Of a stretch of 64,000 nt of DNA, positions 7,005-16,929 are shown one piece after another. Location of the stretch: NCBI RefSeq assembly GCF_019655435.1, contig NZ_BPFH01000004.1, forward strand, positions 124,001 through 188,000, in the 5' to 3' direction. Position 1 is the stretch's first letter; each line of letters starts with the position of its first letter. This DNA is from Jannaschia pagri. Lineage in GTDB: Bacteria; Pseudomonadota; Alphaproteobacteria; Rhodobacterales; Rhodobacteraceae. The position numbers and the translations under genes were made by a program. The notes beneath the pieces are model-generated. The model did no database searches. It was not told where the DNA came from and saw nothing but the letters and a program-made list of their open reading frames with translations.

Positions 7005-10000
7005 CTAGTCAGCCTCCAGTTCCGCCAAACTGTCCAGGGCCGATTGCAAGACCGCAGCCTCGCCTTCCCGGGCGGCGAGGTTTGCGCGGGACTCTTCGAC
7101 AACCTCGGGCGGGGCGGAGGAGACGAACTTTGGATTGTTCACCTTGCCCTGGAGACCTTTGATTTCCTTGGCAAGCTTCCCCAAAGACTTCTCCAGCCTC
7201 GCGCGCTCCGCCGTCACATCGATGACGTCGCCCAGGGGCAGGGCGAAGCGCCCGCCACCGGCTGCGACCGCGATGGAGCCTTTGGGCGCTGTGCCCTCGC
7301 TCAGGCCATCCAGGCGGGCGAGGCTGCAGATCATATCCTTATTTGTCTCAAAGGCTTGTGCAGCGGTCTTTGACCATTCGACGGCCACCACAGGAATACG
7401 CGCCGACGCGGGAACATTCATCTGTGCGCGGGCCGAGCGGATGGCCTCGATAAAGCCGATCACCCAGCGGATTTCCTCTTCCGACTTGGGATCAACGATC
7501 TGCGATGTAACGGTCTCTGGCCAATCGCCCCAAACGAGCTTGCCCTTGTGCCCCGTCACCTGCCAAAGCTCTTCGGTGATGAAGGGCATGAAGGGGTGCA
7601 GCAGGGTCATGCATTGAGTCAGGACCCACCCCATGACCACTTGGGTTTCCCGTTTCGCGTCGGCGTCTTGGCCTTGCAGGACGGGCTTCGAAAGCTCCAC
7701 GTACCAGTCACAGACGACGTTCCAGACGAACTTATAGAGCGCGCCCGAGGCGTCATCGAACCGATAGGCGGTCAGGGCGGCGTCGACCTCTTCGCGCACG
7801 CGGGCGGTCTCTCCGATGATCCAGCGGTTGACCGTGGCTTGGACATCCTGCGGGAGCGCGCCGGGCGGTGTCGCATCGAAGGGCACCTCGTACATTTCGG
7901 CAAACCGAACGGCGTTCCAAAGCTTGGTCCCGAAATTGCGATAGCCCGCGATGCGCTGCGTCGACAGCTTCAGGTCACGCCCCATGGCGGCCATGGAGGC
8001 AAGGGTGAAGCGCACCGCATCGGCCCCATACTCGTCGATCAGGTCGAGGGGGTCGAGCACGTTGCCCAGCGACTTCGACATCTTCTTGCCCTTCTCGTCA
8101 CGGACGAGGGCATGGACGTAGACGTCTTTGAAAGGAATCCGCGCTTCAAGGGGCAGGTCTTTGGGCAGAACGGAGGTCTGCATCATCATCATCCGCGCGA
8201 CCCAGAAGAACAGGATGTCGAAGCCGGTGACCAGGACGGAGGTGGGGAAGTACTTTTCGAGTTCCTCAGTTTGCTCGGGCCAGCCGAGCGTGCCCAGCGG
8301 CCAGAGGCCGGAGGAGAACCAGGTGTCGAGGACGTCGGGGTCTTGGAAAATGGGAACTGGCTGTATGCGACCGGGTTCGTCCTCGTTCCCAAAGTAGTAG
8401 ATATTGAGCGCTCGGTTAAAGTCGTCCTGATCGGTAACAAGCGTAATTGGGTACGGACTATAGTGCGCTTCAGCGGCAGCTATCGCTTCCTGTTGCGTCG
8501 CAGCGCAAATGTGATCCAACTCTGCCGCGCGCACTCTTCCATCCTTATCATCGATGGGTTCATGCACGATCCCAATGTTCGTGATCTTTCCCGCATTTCT
8601 CCCAGTGACTTTTGGCCCATACCAAACCGGGATCCGGTGCCCCCACCAAAGCTGCCGCGAAATACACCAGGGTTCGATATTCCGCAGCCAGTGGAAATAG
8701 ACCTTCTTGTCGGCCTCGGGCAGAATCCGAACGGTGCCATCTTCGACAGCGGAAATCGCCTCACCCACGATCTGGTCCGTATCAACAAACCATTGGTCGG
8801 TCAGCATCGGCTCGATCACGACCTTGGAGCGGTCTCCGAAGGGCTGCATGATCGGTTTCGCCTCCACCAAGGGGACAGGCGCGGGCGCTTCGGCAGCCGT
8901 GTCCCCGCCCCGGACTTGCTCCGGGGCCCCGCCATCCGAGGTGCTGTCCTTGGATTTCTTCTTTTTGGACGGCGCGGCTCCCAAACGCGGATCATCCGCG
9001 GTGGTCATGACCGCCAGACCCTCGGCGGTGATCTCCGCGACGACCTGTTTGCGGGCCTCGAACCGGTCCAAGCCGCGCAGGTGGTCGGGGACGAGGTTGA
9101 TCGCGTCGGTCTCGGCCTCGGTCAGGCTCCGCGCGCCTTTAGCCACCTCCATGGCCGTGGCGCTGGCTTCGGCGTACGGCGCGCCATCCGCACGGAGCGC
9201 GCCCTTGGTGTCAAGTAGGCGGTAGAGCGGGATGCCACCACGCTTGGCGACTTCATAGTCGTTGAAGTCATGGGCGCCGGTGATCTTGACGGCGCCAGAG
9301 CCAAACGTCGGATCGGGGTATTCGTCGGTGATGATCGGGATCTGGCGCCGCTGGTCCTTGGGTCCCACGGGGATTTCACAGAGCATCCCGACGATGGGCG
9401 CATATCGTTCGTCCGAGGGGTGAACGGCGACCGCGCCGTCGCCCAACATTGTCTCGGGCCGGGTCGTCGCGATGGAGATATAGTCCCGCGTCTCGCGCAG
9501 GGTGACGTTTCCGTCCTCGTCCTTTTCGACGTATTCATAGGTCGCGCCACCGGCCAGCGGATAATTGAAGTGCCACATGTGACCCGGCGTCTCGATGTTC
9601 TCGACCTCCAAATCCGATATCGCCGTCTCGAAATGGGGGTCCCAGTTCACCAGCCGCTTGCCGCGATAGATCAACCCGGCTTCGTACATCTCGACGAAGA
9701 CCTTGATGACGGCATCGTGGAAGTTCTGCTGCGTCGGCTCGGGGTCGCCGGGCGCGCCGCCCATGGTGAAGGCCTCGCGCGACCAATCGCAGGAGGCGCC
9801 GAGGCGTTGCAACTGGCCGATGATATTGCCGCGGGACTTGGATTTCTGCTGCCAGACAAGATCGAGGAATTCGTCGCGGGACATGTCGGTGCGGCGGCGG
9901 TTGGTCTTGGCCAGCTCGCGCTCAACGACCATCTGCGTCGCGATGCCTGCGTGGTCGGTGCCCGGCTGCCAGAGGGTGTCAAAACCGCGCATCCGGTGCC

Positions 10001-10202
10001 AGCGGGTCAGGATGTCTTGCAGGGTGTTGTTGAAGGCGTGGCCCATGTGCAGGCTGCCGGTCACGTTGGGCGGCGGGATTACGATGGAGAAGGTCTCGGG
10101 GCGGGATTTGTTCGCGCCCGCCTTGAAGTAGCCGCCCTCGATCCATTCGGCGCTGATCCGGGCCTCGGCCTCGGCTGCGTTGAAGGTCTTGTCCATTGCC
10201 AT
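7005..10202 (-). CDS. valS: Valyl-tRNA synthetase
   Basis: 1065 aa class I synthetase that charges tRNA-Val. The HIGH-type motif is HMGH at residues 52-55, and the second signature KMSKS lies in [14 protein letters not shown]-terminal arm rich in Ala, Glu, Leu and Lys forms the family coiled coil. I choose ATG 10202 because GGAG precedes it and the family homology begins there; an open frame extends 59 codons further but overlaps the divergent promoter. Two oddities occur inside the gene. A low-complexity Lys/Ser stretch at about 406-421 runs into a perfect 8-bp palindrome (8907-8927), and the region around 8341-8640 is visibly lower in GC and longer than the corresponding E. coli segment as I remember it. 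Confidence 0.97.
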   Translation of the reverse strand: MAMDKTFNAAEAEARISAEWIEGGYFKAGANKSRPETFSIVIPPPNVTGSLHMGHAFNNTLQDILTRWHRMRGFDTLWQPGTDHAGIATQMVVERELAKTNRRRTDMSRDEFLDLVWQQKSKSRGNIIGQLQRLGASCDWSREAFTMGGAPGDPEPTQQNFHDAVIKVFVEMYEAGLIYRGKRLVNWDPHFETAISDLEVENIETPGHMWHFNYPLAGGATYEYVEKDEDGNVTLRETRDYISIATTRPETMLGDGAVAVHPSDERYAPIVGMLCEIPVGPKDQRRQIPIITDEYPDPTFGSGAVKITGAHDFNDYEVAKRGGIPLYRLLDTKGALRADGAPYAEASATAMEVAKGARSLTEAETDAINLVPDHLRGLDRFEARKQVVAEITAEGLAVMTTADDPRLGAAPSKKKKSKDSTSDGGAPEQVRGGDTAAEAPAPVPLVEAKPIMQPFGDRSKVVIEPMLTDQWFVDTDQIVGEAISAVEDGTVRILPEADKKVYFHWLRNIEPWCISRQLWWGHRIPVWYGPKVTGRNAGKITNIGIVHEPIDDKDGRVRAAELDHICAATQQEAIAAAEAHYSPYPITLVTDQDDFNRALNIYYFGNEDEPGRIQPVPIFQDPDVLDTWFSSGLWPLGTLGWPEQTEELEKYFPTSVLVTGFDILFFWVARMMMMQTSVLPKDLPLEARIPFKDVYVHALVRDEKGKKMSKSLGNVLDPLDLIDEYGADAVRFTLASMAAMGRDLKLSTQRIAGYRNFGTKLWNAVRFAEMYEVPFDATPPGALPQDVQATVNRWIIGETARVREEVDAALTAYRFDDASGALYKFVWNVVCDWYVELSKPVLQGQDADAKRETQVVMGWVLTQCMTLLHPFMPFITEELWQVTGHKGKLVWGDWPETVTSQIVDPKSEEEIRWVIGFIEAIRSARAQMNVPASARIPVVAVEWSKTAAQAFETNKDMICSLARLDGLSEGTAPKGSIAVAAGGGRFALPLGDVIDVTAERARLEKSLGKLAKEIKGLQGKVNNPKFVSSAPPEVVEESRANLAAREGEAAVLQSALDSLAELEAD
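8907..8927. repeat. Palindromic element inside valS
   Basis: Perfect inverted repeat: arms GCCCCGGA and TCCGGGGC around the loop CTTGC. It resembles the short CCCCGGA...TCCGGGG palindromes scattered through alphaproteobacterial genomes. It lies in frame within the low-complexity insert of valS (residues 425-432), so it is translated rather than disrupting the gene. Confidence 0.6.
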
Positions 10203-10350
10203 CGTCGGTCTCCGGTGTCCTGCGGGCCAGCACGTACCGCGACGGGCGCCAAAGGGAAAGCCCGTGGGGCCCTTTGGGTGGACAGCGCGCCAATGCCCGC
10301 TAAGGTCCCCGATGCGCAGGAAATGCGCCGCAGTCAGCCAGAGGGTTCCC
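10203..10350. promoter_or_regulatory. Divergent promoter region between valS and the molybdopterin hydroxylase gene
   Basis: 148 bases separate the two start codons. Both genes must be transcribed outward from here. GGAG lies before the valS ATG, and GAGGG lies 5-9 bases before ATG 10351. I cannot pick clear -10 or -35 boxes. Confidence 0.4.
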
Positions 10351-12651
10351 ATGGACAAATTCGGCCTCAGCCAGCCCAATCGCCGCTTTGAAGACCCCCG
10401 CCATTTGACGGGGCGCGGCTCGTTTGTGGATGACCGCGCGCCGACGGATGCATTGCATGCCTACGTTCTGCGCTCGACCGTGGCCCACGCCGAGGTGGTG
10501 TCGTTGGATATCTCCGATGCTGCGGCGATGCCGGGCGTACACATGGTCCTTACCTCGGAAAGTATCGAGGCGGATGGCTTGGACAATCGGCTGACCAGCC
10601 CGGCGGCAAAGAACCCGCGCGACGGACGGCGGGGGGTCACGCCCCTGCGCCCCATGCTGGCGCGGGGCCGCGTGCGGTTTGTGGGCGAAGGGATCGCCAT
10701 GGTCGTGGCCGAGACGCTGGCCCAAGCGCGGGATGCGGCCGAGGCGATTGTGGTCGAGACCGAGGACCTGCCGGTCAAGGTCGACGTGTCTGTGGGCGGT
10801 GCGCCCGTCCATGAGGAAGCCGCGGATAACGTCGCCTACGTCTGGGAGAAAGGCGACGCGGATGCGGTCGAAGCCGCCCTGCAGGGCGCGGCCCACGTGG
10901 TCCGTCTGACCGCCGAAGACAACCGGATCATGGTCGCCTCCATGGAGACGCGTGGCTGCTTCGCCGAGCCGGAGGGCGACCGGCTGCACATCTGCGTCAA
11001 CGGACAGGGCGTCTGGGGCACAAAGGGGTCGGCGGCGCGGATCTTGGGTCTGGGTAAGGACGCCGTGCGGGTGACCAACCCAGACGTTGGCGGGGGCTTT
11101 GGCATGAAGTCCATGGACTACCCCGAGACCTTCCTTGTGGCCCATGCGGCGCGCAAGCTTGGACGGGCCGTGCGTTGGATGGGGGACCGCACCGAATCCA
11201 TGCTGTCGGACAACGCGGGCCGCGATCTGTTGCAAACGGCTGAATTGGGCTTCGATGCGGACCTGAAGCTGGTCGCCTATCGGTCCACCAATGTGGCGAA
11301 TATGGGCGCCTATCTGTCCGGCTACGCTCAGTTTATTCAGTCGGATCTGTTCAGCAGGATCCTGCCCGGTGTCTACGACGTGCGCGACGTCTACATGAAG
11401 TCCACGGGCGTTTTCACGAACACGACCCAAGTGGACGCCTATCGCGGGGCCGGACGGCCCGAGGCCATGTATATCCTGGAACGAGCCATGGACTTCGCCG
11501 CGAAGGAGTTGGGCGTGGATCGTTTCGACCTGCGCCGGCGGTCCTTCATCAAGGCGGATCAGTTCCCCTATGAGACGGCCATGGGCGAGACCTATGATGT
11601 GGGTGATTTCCACAAGGTCTTGGCGCGGGCCGAGGCGGAGGCTGACGTTGCGGGCTTTGACGCGCGCCGGGCCGCCAGCGAGGCGCAGGGTAAGCTGCGC
11701 GGTTTGGGCCTGTGCTACTACATCGAAAGTATCCTGGGCAGCCCGGAGGAAGCCGCGGAGATCGAGTTCACGGCTGACGGAAGGGTCAAGCTGTTCGTGG
11801 GGACGCAATCGAACGGGCAGGGGCATGACACGGTCTACCGCCAGTTTCTGGCCACCGATTTGGGCCTGCCGCCAGAAGCTGTGGAGGTCGTACAGGGGGA
11901 CAGCGACCTGATCGCCAAGGGCGGCGGGACGGGTGGGTCCCGGTCCGTGACGGTCCAGGGCAGCGCGAACCGGGTGACGGCCCAAAAGGTGATCGAGAAG
12001 TTCACGCCCTTTGTCGCGGAGACGTTGGAGGTCGATGAGGTGACCTTTGACGAGGGGCAGTTCCGCTCCCCCGGCTCGAACGTGGTCATGACTGTTCTGG
12101 AGGCGGCCGAGGCCGCGCGGGCCGCAGGACGATCCGACCTTCTGAAGACACGCGAGACGACCGAACTGCCGGGACGTAGTTTTCCCAACGGTGCACATCT
12201 CTGCGAGGTGGAAATCGACCGGGAGACGGGTAACCTGGAGGTCGTGAAGTACACGGTGGTCGATGACTTCGGCGTTTTGATGAACCCGATGCTGGCCGAG
12301 GGGCAGGTGCACGGCGGCGTTGTCCAGGGCATCGGTCAGGCGGTGACAGAGCATGTGGTCTACGACGAAACAGGACAGCTGCTGACGGCCTCTTTCATGG
12401 ACTATGGCATGCCGCGCGCCCATGGGTCGCCGATGATCGCGTTTTATTCGGAGCCGGTGCCCTCGACCGCCAACATCCTCGGCATGAAGGGCTGTGGCGA
12501 GGCGGGGACCGTGGGCGCCATGGCGGCGGTAGGAAACGCGGCTTTGGACGCGCTCTATCCTCTGGGGCTGAAACAGGTGGATATGCCCTTCACACCGTCC
12601 CGCGTTTGGGCCCTGTTGCAAGAGGCGCAGGGGGCCATCGCTGCCGAATAA
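10351..12651 (+). CDS. Xanthine dehydrogenase family molybdopterin-binding large subunit (CoxL-like, form II)
   Basis: 766 aa. The chain has the aldehyde oxidase/xanthine dehydrogenase hammerhead domain at the N-terminus ([12 protein letters not shown]) and the molybdenum cofactor-binding region after it: [11 protein letters not shown], the active-site loop AYRGAGR near residue 364, and GCGEAGT near 714 with the catalytic Glu. True CO dehydrogenase (form I CoxL) carries AYRCSFR, so the AYRGAGR loop argues for another substrate, such as an aldehyde or N-heterocycle. Medium (FAD) and small (2Fe-2S) subunits normally lie next to this gene, but none is nearby. I start it at ATG 10351, where the homology begins behind a GAGGG site. 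Confidence 0.9.
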   Translation: MDKFGLSQPNRRFEDPRHLTGRGSFVDDRAPTDALHAYVLRSTVAHAEVVSLDISDAAAMPGVHMVLTSESIEADGLDNRLTSPAAKNPRDGRRGVTPLRPMLARGRVRFVGEGIAMVVAETLAQARDAAEAIVVETEDLPVKVDVSVGGAPVHEEAADNVAYVWEKGDADAVEAALQGAAHVVRLTAEDNRIMVASMETRGCFAEPEGDRLHICVNGQGVWGTKGSAARILGLGKDAVRVTNPDVGGGFGMKSMDYPETFLVAHAARKLGRAVRWMGDRTESMLSDNAGRDLLQTAELGFDADLKLVAYRSTNVANMGAYLSGYAQFIQSDLFSRILPGVYDVRDVYMKSTGVFTNTTQVDAYRGAGRPEAMYILERAMDFAAKELGVDRFDLRRRSFIKADQFPYETAMGETYDVGDFHKVLARAEAEADVAGFDARRAASEAQGKLRGLGLCYYIESILGSPEEAAEIEFTADGRVKLFVGTQSNGQGHDTVYRQFLATDLGLPPEAVEVVQGDSDLIAKGGGTGGSRSVTVQGSANRVTAQKVIEKFTPFVAETLEVDEVTFDEGQFRSPGSNVVMTVLEAAEAARAAGRSDLLKTRETTELPGRSFPNGAHLCEVEIDRETGNLEVVKYTVVDDFGVLMNPMLAEGQVHGGVVQGIGQAVTEHVVYDETGQLLTASFMDYGMPRAHGSPMIAFYSEPVPSTANILGMKGCGEAGTVGAMAAVGNAALDALYPLGLKQVDMPFTPSRVWALLQEAQGAIAAE

Positions 12652-12679
12652 TCTGAGCATTTGGCGCCGCCTGCTGGAA

Positions 12680-13720
12680 ATGCGGGCGGGACGGGAACGG
12701 GCCGTGCCCGAGGCGCGCAGCCATGTGGTTTTGCTGGACGGCACTATGTCATCTCTGGACCCAGGGCGCGAAACGTCCATCGGGCTGATCTGGAAGATGC
12801 TGGAGGAGGCGGGTCACGACTGCCTCTACTATGAACCGGGGATCGAATGGCGCGGGCTGCGCCATGCGCCCGAGGTCATGGCCGGTGTGGGGATCAACCG
12901 TCAGATCCGCCGGGCCTATGACTTTCTCGCCCGCCGGTATCGGCCCGGCGATCAAGTGTTCCTGCTGGGGTATTCCCGTGGGGCCTATGCGGTGCGCGCT
13001 TTGGCGGGGCTCATCGATCGCGTGGGCCTTCTGCGGCAGGAGGCTCTGACAGCGAATAGGGTGCAGGCGGCCTATGATTTCTACCGCTTGGGACCGACCA
13101 GCGCCCAAGCGCAGCGCTTCGCGGCGGAACATTGCTACCCGGAGGTCCGGATTACAGCCGTTGGCGTGTTCGATACCGTTCAGGCGGTGGGCATTCGCTG
13201 GCCCGTGCTGTGGCGGCTGTTCCCCGAGGTTCATGCCTTTCGCTCCCATCGTCTGGGGCGCAGCGTGGCCCATGGGTTCCACGCCATGGCCCTGGATGAG
13301 ACGCGCCGTGCCTTCGCCCTGGAGCGGTGGCGGACCCGCGGCGCGCGCACAGACAGCGTCGAGCAGGTTTGGTTTCGGGGCAGCCACGGGGATCTTGGGG
13401 GCCAGTTGGGCGGGTTTGGTGCGGCGCGCCCCCTGGCGAACGTGCCGCTGGTGTGGATGTTGGATCGGTTGGCCAGTGTTGGGCTGGACCTACCGCAAGG
13501 CTGGCGGGACCAGTTTCCCGCAGACCCCGAGGCGCCATCGGCGGGCAATTGGCGGGGTTTCGGTCCCCTGTTCGTGGCGCGGGGCCGCCGTCCGGTTGGG
13601 CGAGACCCCAGCGAATGGCTCCACCCCACCGCTGCTGAGGCCCATGGGAACGGGCGGCTACGGGTCTGGCAGGCGAGGGACGAGGCTCTGGTGCCCCATT
13701 CTGTGATCACGCGGCGGTGA
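12680..13720 (+). CDS. DUF2235 alpha/beta-hydrolase-like protein
   Basis: 346 aa. It has the DUF2235 layout: VVLLDGTMSS near the N-terminus, the nucleophile elbow GYSRG (97-101, Ser99), the VGVFDTVQA strand, and WFRGSHGDLGG with a likely Asp and His of the catalytic triad. The family is related to the Tle1 phospholipase domain of type VI effectors, but stand-alone roseobacter members are uncharacterised. No signal peptide or membrane segment is seen. It follows the preceding gene by 28 bases and may share its transcript. The frame stays open upstream (SIWRRLLEM) but offers no good start codon, so ATG 12680 is the working choice. Confidence 0.8.
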   Translation: MRAGRERAVPEARSHVVLLDGTMSSLDPGRETSIGLIWKMLEEAGHDCLYYEPGIEWRGLRHAPEVMAGVGINRQIRRAYDFLARRYRPGDQVFLLGYSRGAYAVRALAGLIDRVGLLRQEALTANRVQAAYDFYRLGPTSAQAQRFAAEHCYPEVRITAVGVFDTVQAVGIRWPVLWRLFPEVHAFRSHRLGRSVAHGFHAMALDETRRAFALERWRTRGARTDSVEQVWFRGSHGDLGGQLGGFGAARPLANVPLVWMLDRLASVGLDLPQGWRDQFPADPEAPSAGNWRGFGPLFVARGRRPVGRDPSEWLHPTAAEAHGNGRLRVWQARDEALVPHSVITRR

Positions 13721-13894
13721 TCCAGAGGCGATCCTGGATCGCGAACCTGTGAAAGCTGCGCGATGAATAGGGGCACTACTTGAAATATGTCATTGTAAAT
13801 AAAAAAATTTTTGAGTTGACGAGGTGTCATTTAACGCGGGCCTCGGGGTTGGTCATTTTGTCGCTGCGCATCCTGCGCCAGCTTAGGATTGACC
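13721..13894 (+). promoter_or_regulatory. AT-rich leader of the RTX protein gene
   Basis: A sharply AT-rich stretch (about 13785-13812, with seven A followed by T) sits upstream of a TTGACG hexamer at 13816. It could be an UP element plus -35 box; no convincing -10 follows at 17 bases. AGGA lies before ATG 13895. Confidence 0.35.
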
Positions 13895-15127
13895 ATGACA
13901 ACCGAACTTCGCGTCTCTGTTAACAATACCTCCGGGACAGGCGGAACTGCTCTGACGCCCGTCTTCACCAGCTTTCACGATGGGTCATTTGACATTTACA
14001 ATTTGGGCGAGGCCGCGACGCCTGGACTAGAGCAATTGGCCGAAGACGGTGCTTCGACCATTCTGACGGCCGAGGCCCTGGCCGCCGATGCCGATGCGCA
14101 GTTCGTGACCGTCACGGACAATGGTGCGCCCTTGGCCGCGACGGTTCGCACCAGCGCCACGATCGAGGTCGATGGGGCGTCGAACGGGTTTATCTCGCTG
14201 GCGGCGATGCTGCTGCCATCGAACGACGCGTTCATCGGGACCGCGACGCCGGTGCAATTGTTCGACGCCAATGGCGACTTCACGGGTCCATATCTGCGGG
14301 CGTTTGACGGTGCTTCGGTCCGCGATGCCGGGACCGAGGTCAACACCGAGCGGGATGCCGCCTTTATCAACCAGACGGCTCCCAATACCGGCGAAGACGA
14401 AGGTGGCGTGATCACCGTTCACCCCGGCTTTAACGGCTCGGCAGGCAACCCCGGTGGGGAGCAGATCATCCTGGGCGGCACGAACGCCTTTGGGCAACCG
14501 ATCACGTCGGCGGCGGATTTCACCGTGCCCGGCGCCCAGGTGGCATTGGTGCATGTGAACGTGGTGGCACGGTTCAATGGCTCCGACGGGGATGACATCT
14601 ATTTTGGCACCGATGCGGACGATCTGGTCTCGGGCGCTGACGGTGATGACGTGCTGCTTGGCGGTGCGGGATGGGATGTGCTCGACGGAGACGCAGGCAA
14701 CGACATTCTGCTGGGCGGTGGCGGCGCCGATGACTTGAACGGCGGCATGGGCGAAGACGTCCTGATCGGCGGTGGTGGACCGGACGCCCTGCGCGGCGGT
14801 GCTGGCAACGACGTGCTGCGGGGCGAAGCCGGGGGCGACCGCCTCTATGGCGGCACCGGCAATGACGTTGTGAGCGGGGGTGAAGGTGCGGACGTCTTCG
14901 TCTTTGGAACCGGTGATGGGGCCGACGTCCTTCTGGATTTCGAGGCCGGTGTTGACCAGGTCGAGTTCCGTCTGGACGGCGTCAGCTCGGTCGGTGACCT
15001 GTTGTCGGCGGTCGATCTCATCCAAGTGGGTGACAATGTCGTCCTGGACTTCGGCGGGGGCGACTTGCTGACCCTGCGTGGGGTTGAGGTCGGCGATCTG
15101 ACGCCAGCGGACGCGATCTTCGCCTAA
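13895..15127 (+). CDS. Secreted Spondin_N / RTX calcium-binding protein
   Basis: 410 aa with no Sec signal peptide. Residues about 3-225 resemble bacterial Spondin_N domains, including the segment FISLAAMLLPSNDAFIG. Residues about 228-335 are a block of glycine- and aspartate-rich nonapeptide repeats (GGxGxDxLx type, for example GGAGNDVLRGEAGGDRLYGG) that bind calcium and fold after export. The C-terminus (DVLLDFEAGVDQVEF and onward) is the usual uncleaved signal for type I secretion. The type I exporter is not in the window. The start is ATG 13895 with AGGA before it; a TTG two codons upstream is less likely. The role may be adhesion or surface coating, which is inference. Confidence 0.85.
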   Translation: MTTELRVSVNNTSGTGGTALTPVFTSFHDGSFDIYNLGEAATPGLEQLAEDGASTILTAEALAADADAQFVTVTDNGAPLAATVRTSATIEVDGASNGFISLAAMLLPSNDAFIGTATPVQLFDANGDFTGPYLRAFDGASVRDAGTEVNTERDAAFINQTAPNTGEDEGGVITVHPGFNGSAGNPGGEQIILGGTNAFGQPITSAADFTVPGAQVALVHVNVVARFNGSDGDDIYFGTDADDLVSGADGDDVLLGGAGWDVLDGDAGNDILLGGGGADDLNGGMGEDVLIGGGGPDALRGGAGNDVLRGEAGGDRLYGGTGNDVVSGGEGADVFVFGTGDGADVLLDFEAGVDQVEFRLDGVSSVGDLLSAVDLIQVGDNVVLDFGGGDLLTLRGVEVGDLTPADAIFA

Positions 15128-15138
15128 CGATGCGGGCC

Positions 15139-15162
15139 GAGGCGCGGGGTATCCCGCGCCTC
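15139..15162. terminator. Shared hairpin between convergent genes
   Basis: Perfect 10-bp stem, GAGGCGCGGG and CCCGCGCCTC, with a GTAT loop. It lies just after the RTX gene and overlaps the stop codon of the convergent CBS-domain gene. No T-run follows on either strand, so it may need Rho or act as a 3'-end stabiliser. Confidence 0.55.
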
Positions 15163-16474
15163 AGGCCAGGGGACGGATCCGCAGTTGCGTGATGCGATTA
15201 GCCTGTCGTTCCCCGACCTCAAACCGGAAGCCGTGGAAGCTGAACACCTGGCCCGTGGTTGGGATAGATTGGGCCTCATGGATCACGAGCCCCGCGATTG
15301 TGTTCGCTTCGTCGTCGGGCAAGCCCCAATCTGTCGCGCGGTTCAGGTCGCGGATCGTCATGGCACCGTCGATGACGTAGCTTCCGTCGGCCTCGGGTTT
15401 CAGGATCGGCTCATCGGGTTGGTCGTATTCATCCGTGATCTCACCCACGATCTCTTCCAGGATGTCTTCGAGGGTGATCAACCCCTGGAGCGCGCCATAT
15501 TCATCGACTACCAGGGCAAAATGCGTGTGTCGCTTGAGGAATTGCCGCATCTGATCATCGAGCGTTGTCGTCTCGGGGACGAAATACGGCTCCATCATCA
15601 CATCGGCCACGTCGAAGGTTTTGACAGCCTCGATGCCGCCACCATCACCACGTACCGCGCGGTCCACGGCGCGCAGCAGATCCTTGGCGTGGATGACGCC
15701 GATGATGTTTTCAGGCTCCTCCCGGTAGACTGGCAGGCGCGTGTGGCGGGAATTCAGGCATTGGTCCAGGATGGTCTCTGGCGCGGCGTCCACGTCCACC
15801 ATCTCAATCCCTGAGCGGTGGAGCATGATTTCTTCGACAAAACGGTCGCCCAGGTCGAGCGCGCCAAGCAGGCGGTCGCGGTCTTCCTTCTCGACCCCGC
15901 CTTCGGTGTGGCCCAAGGCGATGGCGCCCTCGATCTCCTCCCGCGCGGACATGATGGCGGCGTCAGCGTCGATGTTCACGCCAAACAGGCGCAGGATCAT
16001 CCGAACGAGCGCACGTACGACACCCACCACCGGGCTGAAGATGCGGACCACGATGGCGATCACGGGCGCAACCCGGCTGGCCGCCGTCTCGGGGTTGGAG
16101 ATGGCGTAGGTCTTGGGCAAGACCTCGGCAAAGATCAGGACGAGGGCCGTCATCACCAGCGTCGCCACAGCCACGCCGCCTTCGCCAAAGAGGGCCGTGA
16201 AAAGCGCCGTGGCCAAAGAGGCGGCTAAGATGTTCACGATGTTATTGCCCAGCAGGACCGAGCCGATCAGACGTTCGTTGTCTTCGGTCACGACAAGGGC
16301 CCGGGCCGCGCCCAAGCTGCCCTTATCGGCCTGCGCGCGTAATTTTCCCCGTGAGGCGGCGGTCAACGCCGTCTCCGAGCCTGAGAAAAAGCCCGACATG
16401 GCGAGCAAAAAGAGGATGGCAGCTGCGGTGCCCCAAGTGGCGCCCGTGCTGAACGTGCTGACGGCTGGTTCCAT
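15161..16474 (-). CDS. CorC/HlyC-type membrane protein with CBS domains
   Basis: 437 aa. The order is an N-terminal CNNM/DUF21 membrane domain with about four hydrophobic segments (from about residue 15 to 165, including SGFFSGSETALTAASR), a pair of CBS domains (VDVMMEP..., HTRLPVYREE, VVDEYGALQGLITLEDILEEIVGEI), and a C-terminal CorC_HlyC domain (DGAMTIRDLN...). The family is linked to Mg2+/Co2+ efflux or resistance; haemolysin annotations are historical. I prefer ATG 16474, which sits close to the first membrane segment; ATG 16510 in the same frame is an alternative, and neither has a strong ribosome-binding site. It is convergent with the RTX gene. Confidence 0.88.
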   Translation of the reverse strand: MEPAVSTFSTGATWGTAAAILFLLAMSGFFSGSETALTAASRGKLRAQADKGSLGAARALVVTEDNERLIGSVLLGNNIVNILAASLATALFTALFGEGGVAVATLVMTALVLIFAEVLPKTYAISNPETAASRVAPVIAIVVRIFSPVVGVVRALVRMILRLFGVNIDADAAIMSAREEIEGAIALGHTEGGVEKEDRDRLLGALDLGDRFVEEIMLHRSGIEMVDVDAAPETILDQCLNSRHTRLPVYREEPENIIGVIHAKDLLRAVDRAVRGDGGGIEAVKTFDVADVMMEPYFVPETTTLDDQMRQFLKRHTHFALVVDEYGALQGLITLEDILEEIVGEITDEYDQPDEPILKPEADGSYVIDGAMTIRDLNRATDWGLPDDEANTIAGLVIHEAQSIPTTGQVFSFHGFRFEVGERQANRITQLRIRPLA

Positions 16475-16510
16475 ACGGCAGGTTATGGGGCGGCGGTGTG
16501 ACGCGTTCAA

Positions 16511-16929
16511 GCGCGGAGCGGGTGCTTTTGCACCTGGCTGACCCGATCCGTGGATGCGGGTCTTCGGAGGCCGTCACGTCCATGTGCTGGAAGAGGTTAG
16601 CATTGGGCGGGAGGTCTGCCTGCGCGCGCGCCCGCTGGTCGGCAGGTGCGCTCGCGGGGTGGCGGTGGGTAGCATGATTTTGCCCGGCAACTTGGATCCC
16701 GTGCTGCCGAACGCGTAACGGCGCGCATCTCCACCCTAGACCCAAGCCGCGTACTAGACGCCATGTGGGACACGCGTGTGTGTCAGCTTTTGGTACGGCG
16801 GTAGAGGTTTGCGCAGTGCCGCGCAGGCTGTCTCGGCCTTGTGTCAGAAGCCTTGCGGTCCAAGCCTGTCTAACATCAACGTCTTTAGACAGGCCCGGCG
16901 TTGAGCAGTTGCCCGCGAGACCTTCGGAG
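16511..16929. other. Long intergenic stretch without a recognised gene
   Basis: About 420 bases upstream of the CBS-domain gene and downstream of xerD. Open frames here have no recognisable protein features. The one clear structure is a perfect 10-bp inverted repeat, GCCTGTCTAA (16864-16873) and TTAGACAGGC (16885-16894), about 35-65 bases past the xerD stop. It may end the xerD transcript, but no T-run follows it. Confidence 0.5.

Noticed and set aside
7548-9218. 556-codon frame antisense to valS
   Set aside because: Composition is that of a shadow frame, and the valS reading is certain from its motifs.
10203-10379. 59-codon N-terminal extension of valS
   Set aside because: The extension overlaps the start of the divergent gene and lacks homology, whereas ATG 10202 has GGAG and begins the family sequence.
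10300-12780. 826-codon open frame antisense to the molybdopterin hydroxylase gene
   Set aside because: It has no recognisable domain, is rich in His, Arg and Gly, and exactly mirrors a well-supported gene. High GC leaves long open antisense frames.
16864-16894. 10-bp inverted repeat as the xerD terminator
   Set aside because: The stem is perfect, but no T-run follows on the minus strand and it lies some distance from the stop, so I mention it only as a possible structure.
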